Assembly: GCA_031546985.1 (NCBI GenBank)
Contig: JAVBJN010000002.1
Span: 1 to 42,353, forward strand
Length of the DNA stretch: 42,353 bases
Direction of reading: 5' to 3'
From: JAVBJN01 sp031546985
Lineage (GTDB): Bacteria; Bacteroidota; Bacteroidia; Chitinophagales; Chitinophagaceae
Shown here one piece after another: positions 1-8,156 of the stretch. Each line of letters starts with the position of its first letter. The first letter of the stretch is position 1. Under the pieces are notes generated by a model, which saw only the letters and a list, made by a program, of their open reading frames with translations, searched no databases and had not been told where the DNA came from. The translations under genes and the position numbers were made by a program.

Positions 1-128
1 AGATACATTCCCTTTTTGAATTTCAAAATGTTTTTTAAACTTTTTTTGAAACCCTTTTGACAACCGATCGAAGAACTTTTTTACTTTCCACCCCCGTTTC
101 TGCGTTACCGTTTTTCTGAAGTGGAGTG

Positions 129-158
129 CAAAGATAGGGACTGATCTCAGAAAAGCAA
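129..158 (-). promoter_or_regulatory. Leftward Bacteroidota-type promoter at the window edge
   Basis: On the minus strand a TTG (156-158), a 19-bp spacer and TATCTTTG (129-136) match the Bacteroidota -33/-7 promoter layout (TTTG, about 19-21 bp, TAnnTTTG). It points away from the carbonic anhydrase gene, toward a gene left of base 1. The bases from 1 to about 120 would then be its untranslated leader; I see no coding region in them. Confidence 0.5.
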
Positions 159-278
159 GGCCTGTACTGCATTTTTGAACATATTTATTTGCAACATACC
201 TGCAAAGCCGGTACTACAAAGCCTTTGAGCGTTTTTAATTGAAAAGATTATGCTGTATATTGCTTAAAACTTAAGCCC

Positions 279-920
279 ATGCCATCTGAAATCTATCAAC
301 AGGTTTTTGAAAACAACAAGAAATGGATAGCATCCAAACTAAAAGGGGACGCCCAATTTTTCGAAAAGTTATCGAAAGAGCAGAATCCCGACTTCTTATA
401 TATAGGCTGCTCCGACAGCCGGGTACCCGCCAATGAGATTATGGGACTGGAGCCGGGCGATGTATTTGTACACCGCAATGTGGCCAACCTGGTGGTGAGT
501 ATAGATATGAATGTGATGTCGGTGATCGACTACGCGGTAGAACACCTGGGTGTGAAACATATTGTAGTATGCGGCCATTATGGTTGCGGAGGTGTAAAAG
601 CCGCTATGCAATCGCAGGACATGGGCCTGCTAAACGGCTGGTTGCGCAACATACGGGATGTATACCGCATTCACCAGGACGAACTGGAAGCCATTACTAA
701 TATTGATGAAAGGTACAGCCGCCTGGTAGAACTGAATGTGCAGGAACAATGCATTAACGTAATCAAAACCGCATCTGTACAGAAAAGTTTTATACACAAC
801 GGCTACCCTACCGTACACGGCTGGGTATATGACCTGCATAATGGAGAACTGATAGACCTGAACATTGAGTTTGATAAGATCTTAAAGCACATCCAGAAGA
901 TATACCGCCTCGAGCAATAG
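279..920 (+). CDS. can: Beta-class carbonic anhydrase
   Basis: Zinc enzyme interconverting CO2 and bicarbonate in the cytoplasm; it supplies bicarbonate for carboxylations such as acetyl-CoA carboxylase, whose alpha subunit is encoded at 6689-7642. The 213-residue protein has the class beta signature: Cys44-x-Asp46-x-Arg48 in a CSDSRVP motif, and His100-x2-Cys103 in GHYGCGG, giving the Cys/His/Cys zinc ligands and the Asp-Arg dyad. Length is normal for the family. The ATG at 279 is preceded by an imperfect -7-like TATATTG (256-262). It is transcribed alone and converges on clpC across a shared terminator hairpin. Confidence 0.96.
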   Translation: MPSEIYQQVFENNKKWIASKLKGDAQFFEKLSKEQNPDFLYIGCSDSRVPANEIMGLEPGDVFVHRNVANLVVSIDMNVMSVIDYAVEHLGVKHIVVCGHYGCGGVKAAMQSQDMGLLNGWLRNIRDVYRIHQDELEAITNIDERYSRLVELNVQEQCINVIKTASVQKSFIHNGYPTVHGWVYDLHNGELIDLNIEFDKILKHIQKIYRLEQ

Positions 921-943
921 TTATTATAATATATACCTCATAC

Positions 944-971
944 AAAAACGCCATCCCGGGGGATGGCGTTT
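944..971. terminator. Bidirectional terminator between can and clpC
   Basis: The stem CGCCATCC (949-956) pairs with GGATGGCG (961-968) around a 4-nt loop. A-runs on the left and T-runs on the right let it work for both convergent genes. Confidence 0.75.
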
Positions 972-991
972 CGCTTTTGTGATACATTATA

Positions 992-3535
992 TTACGCTTC
1001 GGCGTTTTTCTCTTTCTTATTAGATGCCGGCTTGATGGTAAACTTGATAGAACCGCTTGGCTCATCAAAGTCTGCAATCAACTGGTCGCCTTCTTTTACC
1101 TTTTTGTTCAGAATCTCATCTGCCAAAGGATCTTCCAGGTATTTCTGAATAGCCCTGTGCAGCGGACGGGCACCGAACTGCTGATCGTATCCTTTATCGG
1201 CGATGAAGTTTTTAGCTTCTTCGGTCAGTTCCAGTGTAAAGCCAATGCTGCTCAAACGCTTCATTACGCTCTTCATCAGAATGTCGATAATGGTATGGAT
1301 ATGATCTTTGGTAAGGGTATTAAAGATTACCACATCATCGATACGGTTCAGGAACTCAGGAGAGAAGGTACGTTTAAGTGCTTTCTCAATTACTGACTTA
1401 CTGTTGTCTTCCTGGCTGGCTGCTTTAGTAGAAGTGGTGAAACCTACACCATCGCCGAACTCTTTCAACTGGCGTACACCAATATTAGAGGTCATGATGA
1501 TCATGGTATTCTTGAAATCTACTTTACGACCCAAACCATCGGTTAACTGACCATCGTCGAGCACCTGGAGCAATACATTGTAAATATCCGGGTGTGCTTT
1601 CTCGATTTCATCGAACAGGATTACGGAGTATGGTTTACGGCGTACACGCTCGGTAAGCTGTCCACCTTCTTCATAACCTACATAACCCGGAGGCGCTCCG
1701 ATCAGGCGGCTTACGCTGAACTTCTCCATATATTCACTCATGTCGATCCGGATCAGGGAATCTTCACTATCGAACATATAGCGGGACAACGCACGGGCCA
1801 GCTCAGTTTTACCTACACCGGTGGGACCTAAAAAAATAAAGGTACCGATCGGTTTTTTAGGATCTTTCAACCCTACGCGGTTACGCTGAATAGCTTTTAC
1901 CACTTTCTGAATAGCTTCTTCCTGGCCTACAACTACTCCACTGAGTTCATCACCCATGCGGCGCAGTTTTTCGGTTTCGGCTTCTACCATTCTCGCTACA
2001 GGAATACCGGTCATCATGCATACGACTTCGGCAATGTCCTCTTCATGGATGGGGTAACGTTTGTGTTTCGCTTCCTCTTCCCACTGGAGTTTTGCTTTTT
2101 CGAGCTCTTCACCGATTTTCTTTTCGCGGTCGCGGAGGGCAGCAGCTTCTTCAAAGCGCTGGCTCTTCACTACTTTATTTTTCTCCAGTTTAATGTCTTC
2201 GATCTGTTTTTCGAGATCAAGAATATTCTGGGGGACGTTAATGTTTTTGAGGTGTACACGGGCACCTACTTCATCCAGTACGTCAATCGCTTTGTCCGGC
2301 AATAAACGATCGGTCATATAACGGTCGCTCAGTTTCACGCAAGCGTCAATCGCTGCCTGGTCGTAGCTCACATTATGGTACTCTTCGTATTTAGGACGGA
2401 TGTTGTTCAGAATGATGATGGTTTCTTCTACACTTGGTGGTTCTACCAGCACTTGTTGGAAACGACGGGCCAAAGCACCATCTTTCTCAATGTACATACG
2501 GTATTCGTCCAGGGTAGAAGCGCCAATGCATTGGAGATCGCCACGGGCCAGGGCAGGCTTAAAGATGTTGGACGCATCCAGCGAACCGGAAGCACCACCA
2601 GCGCCTACAATGGTATGAATTTCGTCGATGAACAGGATTACATCCTTATTCTTTTCGAGTTCGTTCATAATAGCTTTCATCCTTTCTTCGAACTGACCAC
2701 GGTATTTGGTACCGGCTACCAGTGCAGCAAGATCGAGGCTGATTACGCGTTTGTCGTACAGTACACGAGATACTTTACGTTGTACAATGCGCAGCGCCAA
2801 ACCTTCTACGATAGCGGTTTTACCCACACCGGGCTCACCAATCAATATTGGGTTGTTCTTTTTACGGCGGCTCAGGATCTGACACACCCTTTCGATTTCT
2901 TCTTCACGGCCTACAATGGGATCAAGCGTGCCCATTTCTGCCATGCGGGTAATATCGCGTCCGAAGTTATCCAATACAGGAGTTTTGGATTTGGTGGCAC
3001 CGGTAGCACCACGTTTCTGAGAAAACTTCTTGTCGTCGTCTTCGTCAAAATCTTCAGATCCTCCGGGATCGTTGGCGTAGTCGCTGCGCACGTCGCCATG
3101 CACGGCCCTATCCAGCTCGTTTTTAAAGTTTTCGTAAGTCACATCAAATTGGTTTAGGATTTGTGTAGCCACGTTTTCTTTGTTACGTAAAATGGAGAGC
3201 ATCAAATGCTCGCTTTCGACCATTGTTGCCTTCATGGCTTTGGCTTCGAGCACGGTAACCCGGATAACTTTTTCAGCCTGCTTGGTAAGCGGTAAGCTGT
3301 TCATGTTACTAACCGGTTTATCGGTCTTACCTTTTATTGCCATTTCGACTTCACGGCGAAGCTCGAAAAGATCCACATTCATGGTTTGAAGCACCCGAAT
3401 CGCCAGCCCTTCTCCGTCTCTTATCATCCCCAACAGCAAGTGTTCGGTGCCAATGAAATCATTCCCTATCCGCAACGCTTCTTCGCGGCTGAAAGAGATG
3501 ATTTCTCTGACTTTGGGTGAGAAATTTGAATCCAT
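992..3535 (-). CDS. clpC: ATP-dependent Clp protease ATP-binding subunit ClpC
   Basis: Hsp100 unfoldase that feeds substrates to ClpP. The 847 residues show the full ClpC layout: a Clp N-domain repeat (about 1-145); an acidic linker (about 158-170); a first AAA+ module with Walker A GEPGVGKT at 233-240 and a DEIHT Walker B; a UVR-type coiled segment (about 440-475) typical of ClpC rather than ClpA or ClpB; and a second AAA+ module with Walker A GPTGVGKT at 570-577 and a DEIEKAH Walker B. A VGF tripeptide near residue 697 fits the ClpP-docking loop. The ATG at 3535 follows a strong AAGGAG ribosome-binding site, unusual in Bacteroidota. It is transcribed alone and divergently from the STAS gene. 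Confidence 0.97.
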   Translation of the reverse strand: MDSNFSPKVREIISFSREEALRIGNDFIGTEHLLLGMIRDGEGLAIRVLQTMNVDLFELRREVEMAIKGKTDKPVSNMNSLPLTKQAEKVIRVTVLEAKAMKATMVESEHLMLSILRNKENVATQILNQFDVTYENFKNELDRAVHGDVRSDYANDPGGSEDFDEDDDKKFSQKRGATGATKSKTPVLDNFGRDITRMAEMGTLDPIVGREEEIERVCQILSRRKKNNPILIGEPGVGKTAIVEGLALRIVQRKVSRVLYDKRVISLDLAALVAGTKYRGQFEERMKAIMNELEKNKDVILFIDEIHTIVGAGGASGSLDASNIFKPALARGDLQCIGASTLDEYRMYIEKDGALARRFQQVLVEPPSVEETIIILNNIRPKYEEYHNVSYDQAAIDACVKLSDRYMTDRLLPDKAIDVLDEVGARVHLKNINVPQNILDLEKQIEDIKLEKNKVVKSQRFEEAAALRDREKKIGEELEKAKLQWEEEAKHKRYPIHEEDIAEVVCMMTGIPVARMVEAETEKLRRMGDELSGVVVGQEEAIQKVVKAIQRNRVGLKDPKKPIGTFIFLGPTGVGKTELARALSRYMFDSEDSLIRIDMSEYMEKFSVSRLIGAPPGYVGYEEGGQLTERVRRKPYSVILFDEIEKAHPDIYNVLLQVLDDGQLTDGLGRKVDFKNTMIIMTSNIGVRQLKEFGDGVGFTTSTKAASQEDNSKSVIEKALKRTFSPEFLNRIDDVVIFNTLTKDHIHTIIDILMKSVMKRLSSIGFTLELTEEAKNFIADKGYDQQFGARPLHRAIQKYLEDPLADEILNKKVKEGDQLIADFDEPSGSIKFTIKPASNKKEKNAEA

Positions 3536-3653
3536 TGCTTTACTCCTTGGTTATTAAACAATATTAAAAAAATTATTCTAAAAGGGGCTGTTTTATGTTG
3601 ATGCAGAATGGCTTACCTTTAATCCCTCGCACCATTTTTATTTTCCCCTGACT

Positions 3654-4040
3654 ATGACTATGCAATTCAAAATTGATACCAAAGAAAATTATAGCATTCT
3701 GTCACCTGAAAACCCACAACTGGATGCCAATTTGGCCGAAAACATATTCCAGTACGTGCAAAATAGCATATCAGACGCTCCTCAGAACTATATATTACAA
3801 CTAGATGCTGTGCAAGAAGCGCCCACCGAAGCCTTTGATACCCTGCGCCTGTTACATGAAACCCTGTATGGCGAAAATTGTTCGTTTGTGGTTACCGGGG
3901 TACAACCTACATTAATGCAGGCCATGAAAACCAACGAATTACACCACGAAATCAATATTACACCATCGATGCAGGAAGCCATAGATATTATAAATATGGA
4001 AATCCTGGAGCGCGATATTTTCAACGAACCGGAAGCATAA
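3654..4040 (+). CDS. Orphan STAS-domain-like protein
   Basis: A 128-residue soluble protein with no signal peptide or membrane segment. The pattern of a beta strand (YILQLDAV), an alpha-helical segment (EAFDTLRLLHETLYG) and a second strand (SFVVTGV) followed by an amphipathic helix (MQEAIDIINMEILERDIF) resembles STAS domains of anti-sigma factor antagonists such as SpoIIAA/RsbV. The usual phosphorylatable Ser of the D-S-(S/A)-G motif is not evident: the expected position reads EAPTEAFD. No partner switch kinase or phosphatase is nearby. Starts at 3654 and 3660 are both ATG; the first is kept. An imperfect -7 element TACCTTTA lies at 3614-3621. The family call is by fold pattern only. Confidence 0.55.
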   Translation: MTMQFKIDTKENYSILSPENPQLDANLAENIFQYVQNSISDAPQNYILQLDAVQEAPTEAFDTLRLLHETLYGENCSFVVTGVQPTLMQAMKTNELHHEINITPSMQEAIDIINMEILERDIFNEPEA

Positions 4041-4139
4041 TCCTTCCTGTTCCGGCTTTTGTATAAAGCCAGGCCACAACAGCCAGCACAGCTACTGTGG
4101 CTTTAGCCACGGGCAGTATCCTTTATAAGTTAAGCATTT

Positions 4140-5048
4140 ATGATCAAAGTAACGATACTTGGCAACAATTCGGCTTTGCCGGCACACGGCAGGCACCCTA
4201 CTGCGCAGGTGGTAGAGATGCAGGACGAATTGTTTCTGGTAGATTGTGGCGAGGGCACACAGGTGCGCCTCCAGGAGCTGCACATCAGCCGCAGCAGGAT
4301 AGACCATATTTTTATCAGTCACTTGCATGGCGACCATTATTTTGGTTTAATAGGCCTTATCAACAGTATGGGATTACTGGGCCGCATAGCGCCATTGCAC
4401 CTCTACGGCCCTGCCCCACTGCTCGAGATCATTCAATTACAAATGAAAGCCGCCGATGGTCACCTGCCTTTTGAACTGCGGTTTACAGACCTAACTGCTA
4501 TGGAACCGGGCCTGCTGGTAAACCATAAGCGGTATAAAGTAAGTTTCTTTCCCGTAGAGCATCGCATACCGGCTTTTGGCTTTTTGTTTGAAGAGGTAAA
4601 AGCCAAACGACAGCTTAACCCCGAACGCTGCAAGGAATACATGATTCCCAAATACTTTTACGGCAAACTTACCGAGGGTGAAGACTATATACGCAGAGAT
4701 GAAACGGTAGTTAAAAACGAATGGGTAACGCTGGAAGGTAAGAAGGGTAAACGTTACGCCTTTTGCGCCGATACTAAATACACACATTCCTTTCTGCCGT
4801 GGATCGAGGGTATTGATGCCATCTACCATGAAACCACATTTCTGAAAGATCTTACAGAGCGTGCGGCAGACCGTTACCACAGTACTACAGCACAAGCCGG
4901 GCAACTGGCGCTGGATGCGGGTGTAGCTACTTTGCTGATTGGTCATTACTCCTCCAAATACAAAGACCTTACGCCTTTCTTTGAAGAAACGAAAGCAGTT
5001 TTTCCCAATACGATATTGACGGTGGAAGGGGAAACGTACCTGATCTAG
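4140..5048 (+). CDS. rnz: Ribonuclease Z (tRNA 3' endonuclease)
   Basis: Metallo-beta-lactamase-fold endonuclease that removes the 3' trailer of tRNA precursors. The two tRNA genes in this window do not encode CCA, so their transcripts need this type of 3' processing. The 302-residue protein has the zinc motif HLHGDH (His61, His63, Asp65, His66) and, further on, CADTKYT and a C-terminal GHYSSKY segment with family ligands. An early NNSALPAHGRHPTA segment matches the usual RNase Z amino terminus. The gene is transcribed rightward, 99 bp after the STAS gene, possibly in the same transcript. Confidence 0.95.
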   Translation: MIKVTILGNNSALPAHGRHPTAQVVEMQDELFLVDCGEGTQVRLQELHISRSRIDHIFISHLHGDHYFGLIGLINSMGLLGRIAPLHLYGPAPLLEIIQLQMKAADGHLPFELRFTDLTAMEPGLLVNHKRYKVSFFPVEHRIPAFGFLFEEVKAKRQLNPERCKEYMIPKYFYGKLTEGEDYIRRDETVVKNEWVTLEGKKGKRYAFCADTKYTHSFLPWIEGIDAIYHETTFLKDLTERAADRYHSTTAQAGQLALDAGVATLLIGHYSSKYKDLTPFFEETKAVFPNTILTVEGETYLI

Positions 5049-5106
5049 ATCTTTGGATCGCCGATCTTAGCATATCCTTTCGACCAATCCGTCAGACTGA
5101 TATATT

Positions 5107-5150
5107 TGTCATGCTGCTTCTTATTCGTTCCTCACAAGTACAGGATGACA
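5107..5150. repeat. Hairpin-forming intergenic repeat, copy 1
   Basis: Inverted arms TGTCATGCTG (5107-5116) and CAGGATGACA (5141-5150) flank a short loop. The right half (CCTCACA, 4 nt, CAGGATGACA at 5130-5150) and the left CTGCTT are shared with a second copy near 38801-38839. Together these suggest a dispersed repeat family of the kind often found between Bacteroidota genes. Confidence 0.5.
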
Positions 5151-5189
5151 GTAGCATCTTTACAGCGGATGAGACAACCACTTAAAACA

Positions 5190-5221
5190 CAAAAACGCCA
5201 CCCTTACGGATGGCGTTTTTT
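5190..5221. terminator. Bidirectional terminator between rnz and dapA
   Basis: AAAAACGCCA (5191-5200) pairs with TGGCGTTTTT (5211-5220). The inner CC/GG pairing continues past one C-A mismatch. Flanking A- and T-runs serve both converging genes. Confidence 0.8.
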
Positions 5222-5242
5222 ATTTAGTTGCACCTGCAATAG

Positions 5243-6124
5243 TTACAGTGTGTTTACAAATGCTTTGATCTTTTCGTGCAGGCCTTCGCTTGCAGGAACG
5301 ATGGGTAAACGGAATACGTTTTCGCCAATGCCCATTTCGCTCAGTGCACATTTTACACCAGCAGGGTTGCCTTCGGCAAACAGCAAGCCGATGCCATTGA
5401 GGAGTTTGTAGTGCAACGCGCGCGATGTAACAAAATCGCCAGCCAGCGCGGCGTTTACCATCGAGGTAAAGTCTTTGGTATAACAGTTGGCCGCTACAGA
5501 GATAACGCCATCAAAACCGCAGGCGATCTGCGCCATTGTAAGATCATCATCGCCAGATACTACAGTGAAGTGCTCTGGTTTATTATTGATCAGCTCCATG
5601 CACTGTACCATATTGCCACAGGCTTCTTTGATCGCAACGATATTGCTGAAATCATTGGCCAGGCGTATGGTAGTAGCTGGTAACATATTAACACCGGTAC
5701 GGCCTGGCACATTATACAGGATAATGGGCTTGCTCGATACCGTGGCAATAGCCTTATAATGCTGGTAAATGCCTTCCTGCGAAGGTTTATTGTAGTATGG
5801 TACCACGCTGAGCACGCCGGCCAGCTTATCCATCGGATATTTTTCGAACGCTTCGAGCACTTCGGTGGTATTGTTACCACCGATACCGCCCACTACTGGC
5901 ACGCGGCCATCTACATGGGTAAGGGTATAATTGAGTACTTCGAGCTTTTCAGCTGCGGTGAGTGTAGGCGTTTCTCCGGTGGTACCCAGCGATACCACAT
6001 AGTTTACACCGTTGCCGATCACATGATCGATCAGTTTGCCCAGGCTGGCAAAATCAATAGCGCCTGATTGTAAAAACGGTGTTACCAGTGCAACACCTGT
6101 ACCTCTGAAATTACTTGCGGACAT
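5243..6124 (-). CDS. dapA: 4-hydroxy-tetrahydrodipicolinate synthase
   Basis: Condenses pyruvate with aspartate semialdehyde in the first committed step of the diaminopimelate/lysine pathway, which supplies meso-DAP for peptidoglycan. The 293-residue TIM-barrel protein has the expected residues: Thr48-Thr49-Gly50, Tyr137 in YNVPGRTG, and the Schiff-base Lys166 in AIKEACGN. It is the last gene of the leftward operon accA - DUF6913 gene - dapA. Its ATG overlaps the end of the DUF6913 gene by 14 nt, suggesting coupled translation. A terminator at 5190-5221 ends the unit. Confidence 0.96.
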   Translation of the reverse strand: MSASNFRGTGVALVTPFLQSGAIDFASLGKLIDHVIGNGVNYVVSLGTTGETPTLTAAEKLEVLNYTLTHVDGRVPVVGGIGGNNTTEVLEAFEKYPMDKLAGVLSVVPYYNKPSQEGIYQHYKAIATVSSKPIILYNVPGRTGVNMLPATTIRLANDFSNIVAIKEACGNMVQCMELINNKPEHFTVVSGDDDLTMAQIACGFDGVISVAANCYTKDFTSMVNAALAGDFVTSRALHYKLLNGIGLLFAEGNPAGVKCALSEMGIGENVFRLPIVPASEGLHEKIKAFVNTL

Positions 6125-6668
6125 AAGGTCGTATTTCTAACGTTTCACAGAATTTACTTAACAATTTGGGCAGCTCTTCTCCCGGCTGCACGGGCACCAG
6201 CAGATCGGCCACATCCTTCATCGGGTCCAGGTAGGGCGCTACCCTGCAACGGGCATACGTGTACTTGGAAATGTACCGCAAAGGTACGGCTTCGCTGAAA
6301 TGGGCATTAAACAGCAGGTCGTACTTCTTCATCATAAACCGGTCTACCCTGGGCGAATTAGGTTGCCCGCCGGGTATAACCTCGGTATTGTTGAAGCTGG
6401 ACAGGTAAATCTTAGGATCGGTGTAATCTTCGTTGATGTACATGAGCACATCGCACTCATAGCCCAGCTGCTCCAGGTATTTCCGGAACTTATCCAGTAC
6501 TTCCTGCGATTCCATACCGGAATAAATGCCAATAATGCCAATCCGGTAAGCGTCTTTAAACAAAACAAGCTCCCGCTTAATATCAGTGGGAGCCGGTTTC
6601 TTCAAAGGATCTTCCGGCGGCTTCGCAAAAAACTTTTGCTTTAATTTTTCAAAAAACTGCACCGGCAA
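6111..6668 (-). CDS. DUF6913-like conserved protein between accA and dapA
   Basis: About 185 residues, cytoplasmic. It begins with a basic segment and then a domain containing RIGIIGIYSG, which looks like the first strand of a Rossmann-like fold, and a YDLLFNAHFSEAVPLRYI segment characteristic of the Bacteroidota family annotated DUF6913. The biochemical role is unknown. There is no ATG near the amino terminus: the frame opens with TTG at 6668, with an alternative GTG at 6662. It sits 20 bp after accA, and its 3' end overlaps dapA by 14 nt, so expression is tied to fatty-acid and cell-wall precursor synthesis. Whether it assists DapA, or is an unrelated passenger, cannot be told from sequence. 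Confidence 0.8.
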   Translation of the reverse strand: MPVQFFEKLKQKFFAKPPEDPLKKPAPTDIKRELVLFKDAYRIGIIGIYSGMESQEVLDKFRKYLEQLGYECDVLMYINEDYTDPKIYLSSFNNTEVIPGGQPNSPRVDRFMMKKYDLLFNAHFSEAVPLRYISKYTYARCRVAPYLDPMKDVADLLVPVQPGEELPKLLSKFCETLEIRPYVRK

Positions 6669-6688
6669 TATGTTTTAACGAACAGGCA

Positions 6689-7642
6689 TTACACCTCGTT
6701 GTAGAAGCCCATTTTAGAGAACTTCTCAATACGGTTGTTGATGCGCTGCTCTTCATCCAAAGCCCACAATTCCTGCAGGGCGTTCTTAATGTATTGTTTT
6801 ACAGTGGCTGCGGCTACTTCGGGATTGGTGTGTGCACCGCCCAAAGGTTCGGGGATAATGCCATCTACCAGGCCAAAGCCGCTCATGTCGGCAGAGGTAA
6901 GTTTTAACTGCTCGGCCGCTTTCTCTTTAAAGTTCCAGCTGCGCCATAAAATAGACGAGCAGGACTCGGGAGAAATAACGGTGTACCAGGTATTTTCCAT
7001 CATAAACACCTTATCGCCAATGCCTATACCTAATGCACCACCCGATGCACCTTCGCCAATAATGACGCAGATAACGGGCACTTTCATGTTCACCATTTCG
7101 AACAGGTTACGCGCAATAGCTTCTGCCTGACCACGTTCTTCGGCTTCCAGACCAGGATAAGCACCTGGGGTATCGATAAGGGTAATAATGGGCTTATTGA
7201 ATTTTTCGGCCATTTTCATGAGGCGAAGGGCCTTGCGGTAACCTTCGGGGTTGGCCATACCAAAGTTGCGCAGCTGGCGCATTTTGGTGTTGATGCCCTT
7301 CTGGTGGCCAATTACCATTACGGTATCGCCGTCCAGCTTGGCAAATCCGCCCACGATGGCTTTATCGTCTTTAACATTACGGTCGCCATGCAGCTCTACA
7401 AAGTCGGTAAACATTTCGGAAATGTACCGCAGGGTATAAGGTCTGTCGGGGTGACGGCTCAGCTGTACTTTCTGCCAGGGGGTGAGCTTTGCGAAAACTT
7501 CTTTGCGCTTAGCGTCTATTTTATGCTCCAGATCGCTGATCGTGGAGCTCATATCCATGTGGTTTTTCTCGCCAAGTTCTTTGGTCGTCTCTATTTGCTT
7601 AAATAATTCTTCAAGAGGCTTTTCAAAATCCAGAAACTGCAT
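6689..7642 (-). CDS. accA: Acetyl-CoA carboxylase carboxyltransferase subunit alpha
   Basis: Alpha half of the carboxyltransferase that moves the carboxyl group from biotin to acetyl-CoA to give malonyl-CoA for fatty-acid synthesis. The 317-residue protein has an amino-terminal helical segment (LDFEKPLEELFKQIE) and a crotonase-fold core with IDTPGAYPG and IGEGASGGALGIG oxyanion/CoA motifs. I start it at the ATG at 7642. The frame stays open to 7717, but a perfect -7 element (TAAGTTTG, minus strand, 7667-7674) lies inside that extension, and the extra residues are not family-like. First gene of the accA-DUF6913-dapA operon. The beta subunit gene is not in the window. Confidence 0.96.
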   Translation of the reverse strand: MQFLDFEKPLEELFKQIETTKELGEKNHMDMSSTISDLEHKIDAKRKEVFAKLTPWQKVQLSRHPDRPYTLRYISEMFTDFVELHGDRNVKDDKAIVGGFAKLDGDTVMVIGHQKGINTKMRQLRNFGMANPEGYRKALRLMKMAEKFNKPIITLIDTPGAYPGLEAEERGQAEAIARNLFEMVNMKVPVICVIIGEGASGGALGIGIGDKVFMMENTWYTVISPESCSSILWRSWNFKEKAAEQLKLTSADMSGFGLVDGIIPEPLGGAHTNPEVAAATVKQYIKNALQELWALDEEQRINNRIEKFSKMGFYNEV

Positions 7643-7666
7643 CAGCGGGGGTTTTAAAACAGGCCT

Positions 7667-7674
7667 CAAACTTA
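7667..7674 (-). promoter_or_regulatory. -7 promoter element for the accA operon
   Basis: TAAGTTTG on the minus strand is a perfect TAnnTTTG match about 25 bp before the accA ATG at 7642. No clear -33 TTTG is seen. Confidence 0.5.
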
Positions 7675-7711
7675 CGCAAAAAAAAATTTTGAAGTTTTTT
7701 TTGTTTGGGGC

Positions 7712-7743
7712 TTGCAAAAGTGAATAAACTGTGCTTATCTTTG
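7712..7743 (+). promoter_or_regulatory. Promoter of the tRNA-Asp pair
   Basis: TTG at 7712-7714, a 21-bp spacer and TATCTTTG at 7736-7743 match the Bacteroidota -33/-7 promoter. The first tRNA begins about 60 bp downstream. Confidence 0.65.
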
Positions 7744-7804
7744 CAATCCCAAAACGGTAGAAACGAAGTTCTTAAAGCGTAATACGGCCGGTAATTAAAG
7801 TTTT

Positions 7805-7878
7805 GGACCGGTAGTTCAGTTGGTTAGAATGCCGCCCTGTCACGGCGGAGGTCGCGGGTTCGAGTCCCGTCCGGTCCG
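7805..7878 (+). tRNA. tRNA-Asp (GTC), copy 1
   Basis: The 74-nt cloverleaf has acceptor stem GGACCGG/CCGGTCC with discriminator G, anticodon stem CCGCC/GGCGG, a seven-base loop containing GTC, and T arm GCGGG-TTCGAGT-CCCGT. CCA is not encoded: the base after the discriminator is followed by CA only. The copy lies inside an 81-bp direct repeat shared with copy 2. Confidence 0.97.
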
Positions 7879-7926
7879 CAAGGATCACCGTATTACAAAG
7901 TAGTATTTAGTTTTTCAAACCGTTTT

Positions 7927-8000
7927 GGACCGGTAGTTCAGTTGGTTAGAATGCCGCCCTGTCACGGCGGAGGTCGCGGGTTCGAGTCCCGTCCGGTCCG
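7927..8000 (+). tRNA. tRNA-Asp (GTC), copy 2
   Basis: Identical in sequence to the tRNA at 7805-7878, 48 bp downstream and in the same orientation. The identity runs from 7923 to 8003 (copy 1: 7801-7881). It is followed directly by an intrinsic terminator, so the two genes probably form one transcript. Confidence 0.97.
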
Positions 8001-8001
8001 C

Positions 8002-8032
8002 AAAAAGCCTCACAGCAATGTGGGGCTTTTTT
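8002..8032 (+). terminator. Terminator of the tRNA-Asp transcript
   Basis: AAAAAGCC-T-CACA pairs with TGTG-G-GGCTTTTTT across a GCAA tetraloop, two bases after the second tRNA. Confidence 0.85.
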
Positions 8033-8156
8033 GTGTCTTCGACAGGCCCAGACACCTTTGTCTCTCTTTTCCCATTACCATTTTTTACCCAGGCAGTAAT
8101 AAACAAACACTGCCGCCCTATCAGGAGCGGCATGTAACAAGCTCAGCCAGCTGAGG

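Noticed and set aside
2375..3157. 260-codon open frame on the plus strand inside clpC
   Set aside because: Antisense to a confirmed ClpC frame; the product has no family features and no promoter.
7643..7717. 25-residue upstream extension of accA
   Set aside because: The -7 element of the operon lies within it, and the residues do not match AccA.
7801..8003. Tandem tRNA-Asp repeat as integration (att) sites of a mobile element
   Set aside because: Only 41 bp separate the repeats; no integrase or cargo lies between or next to them. Duplication is the simpler reading.
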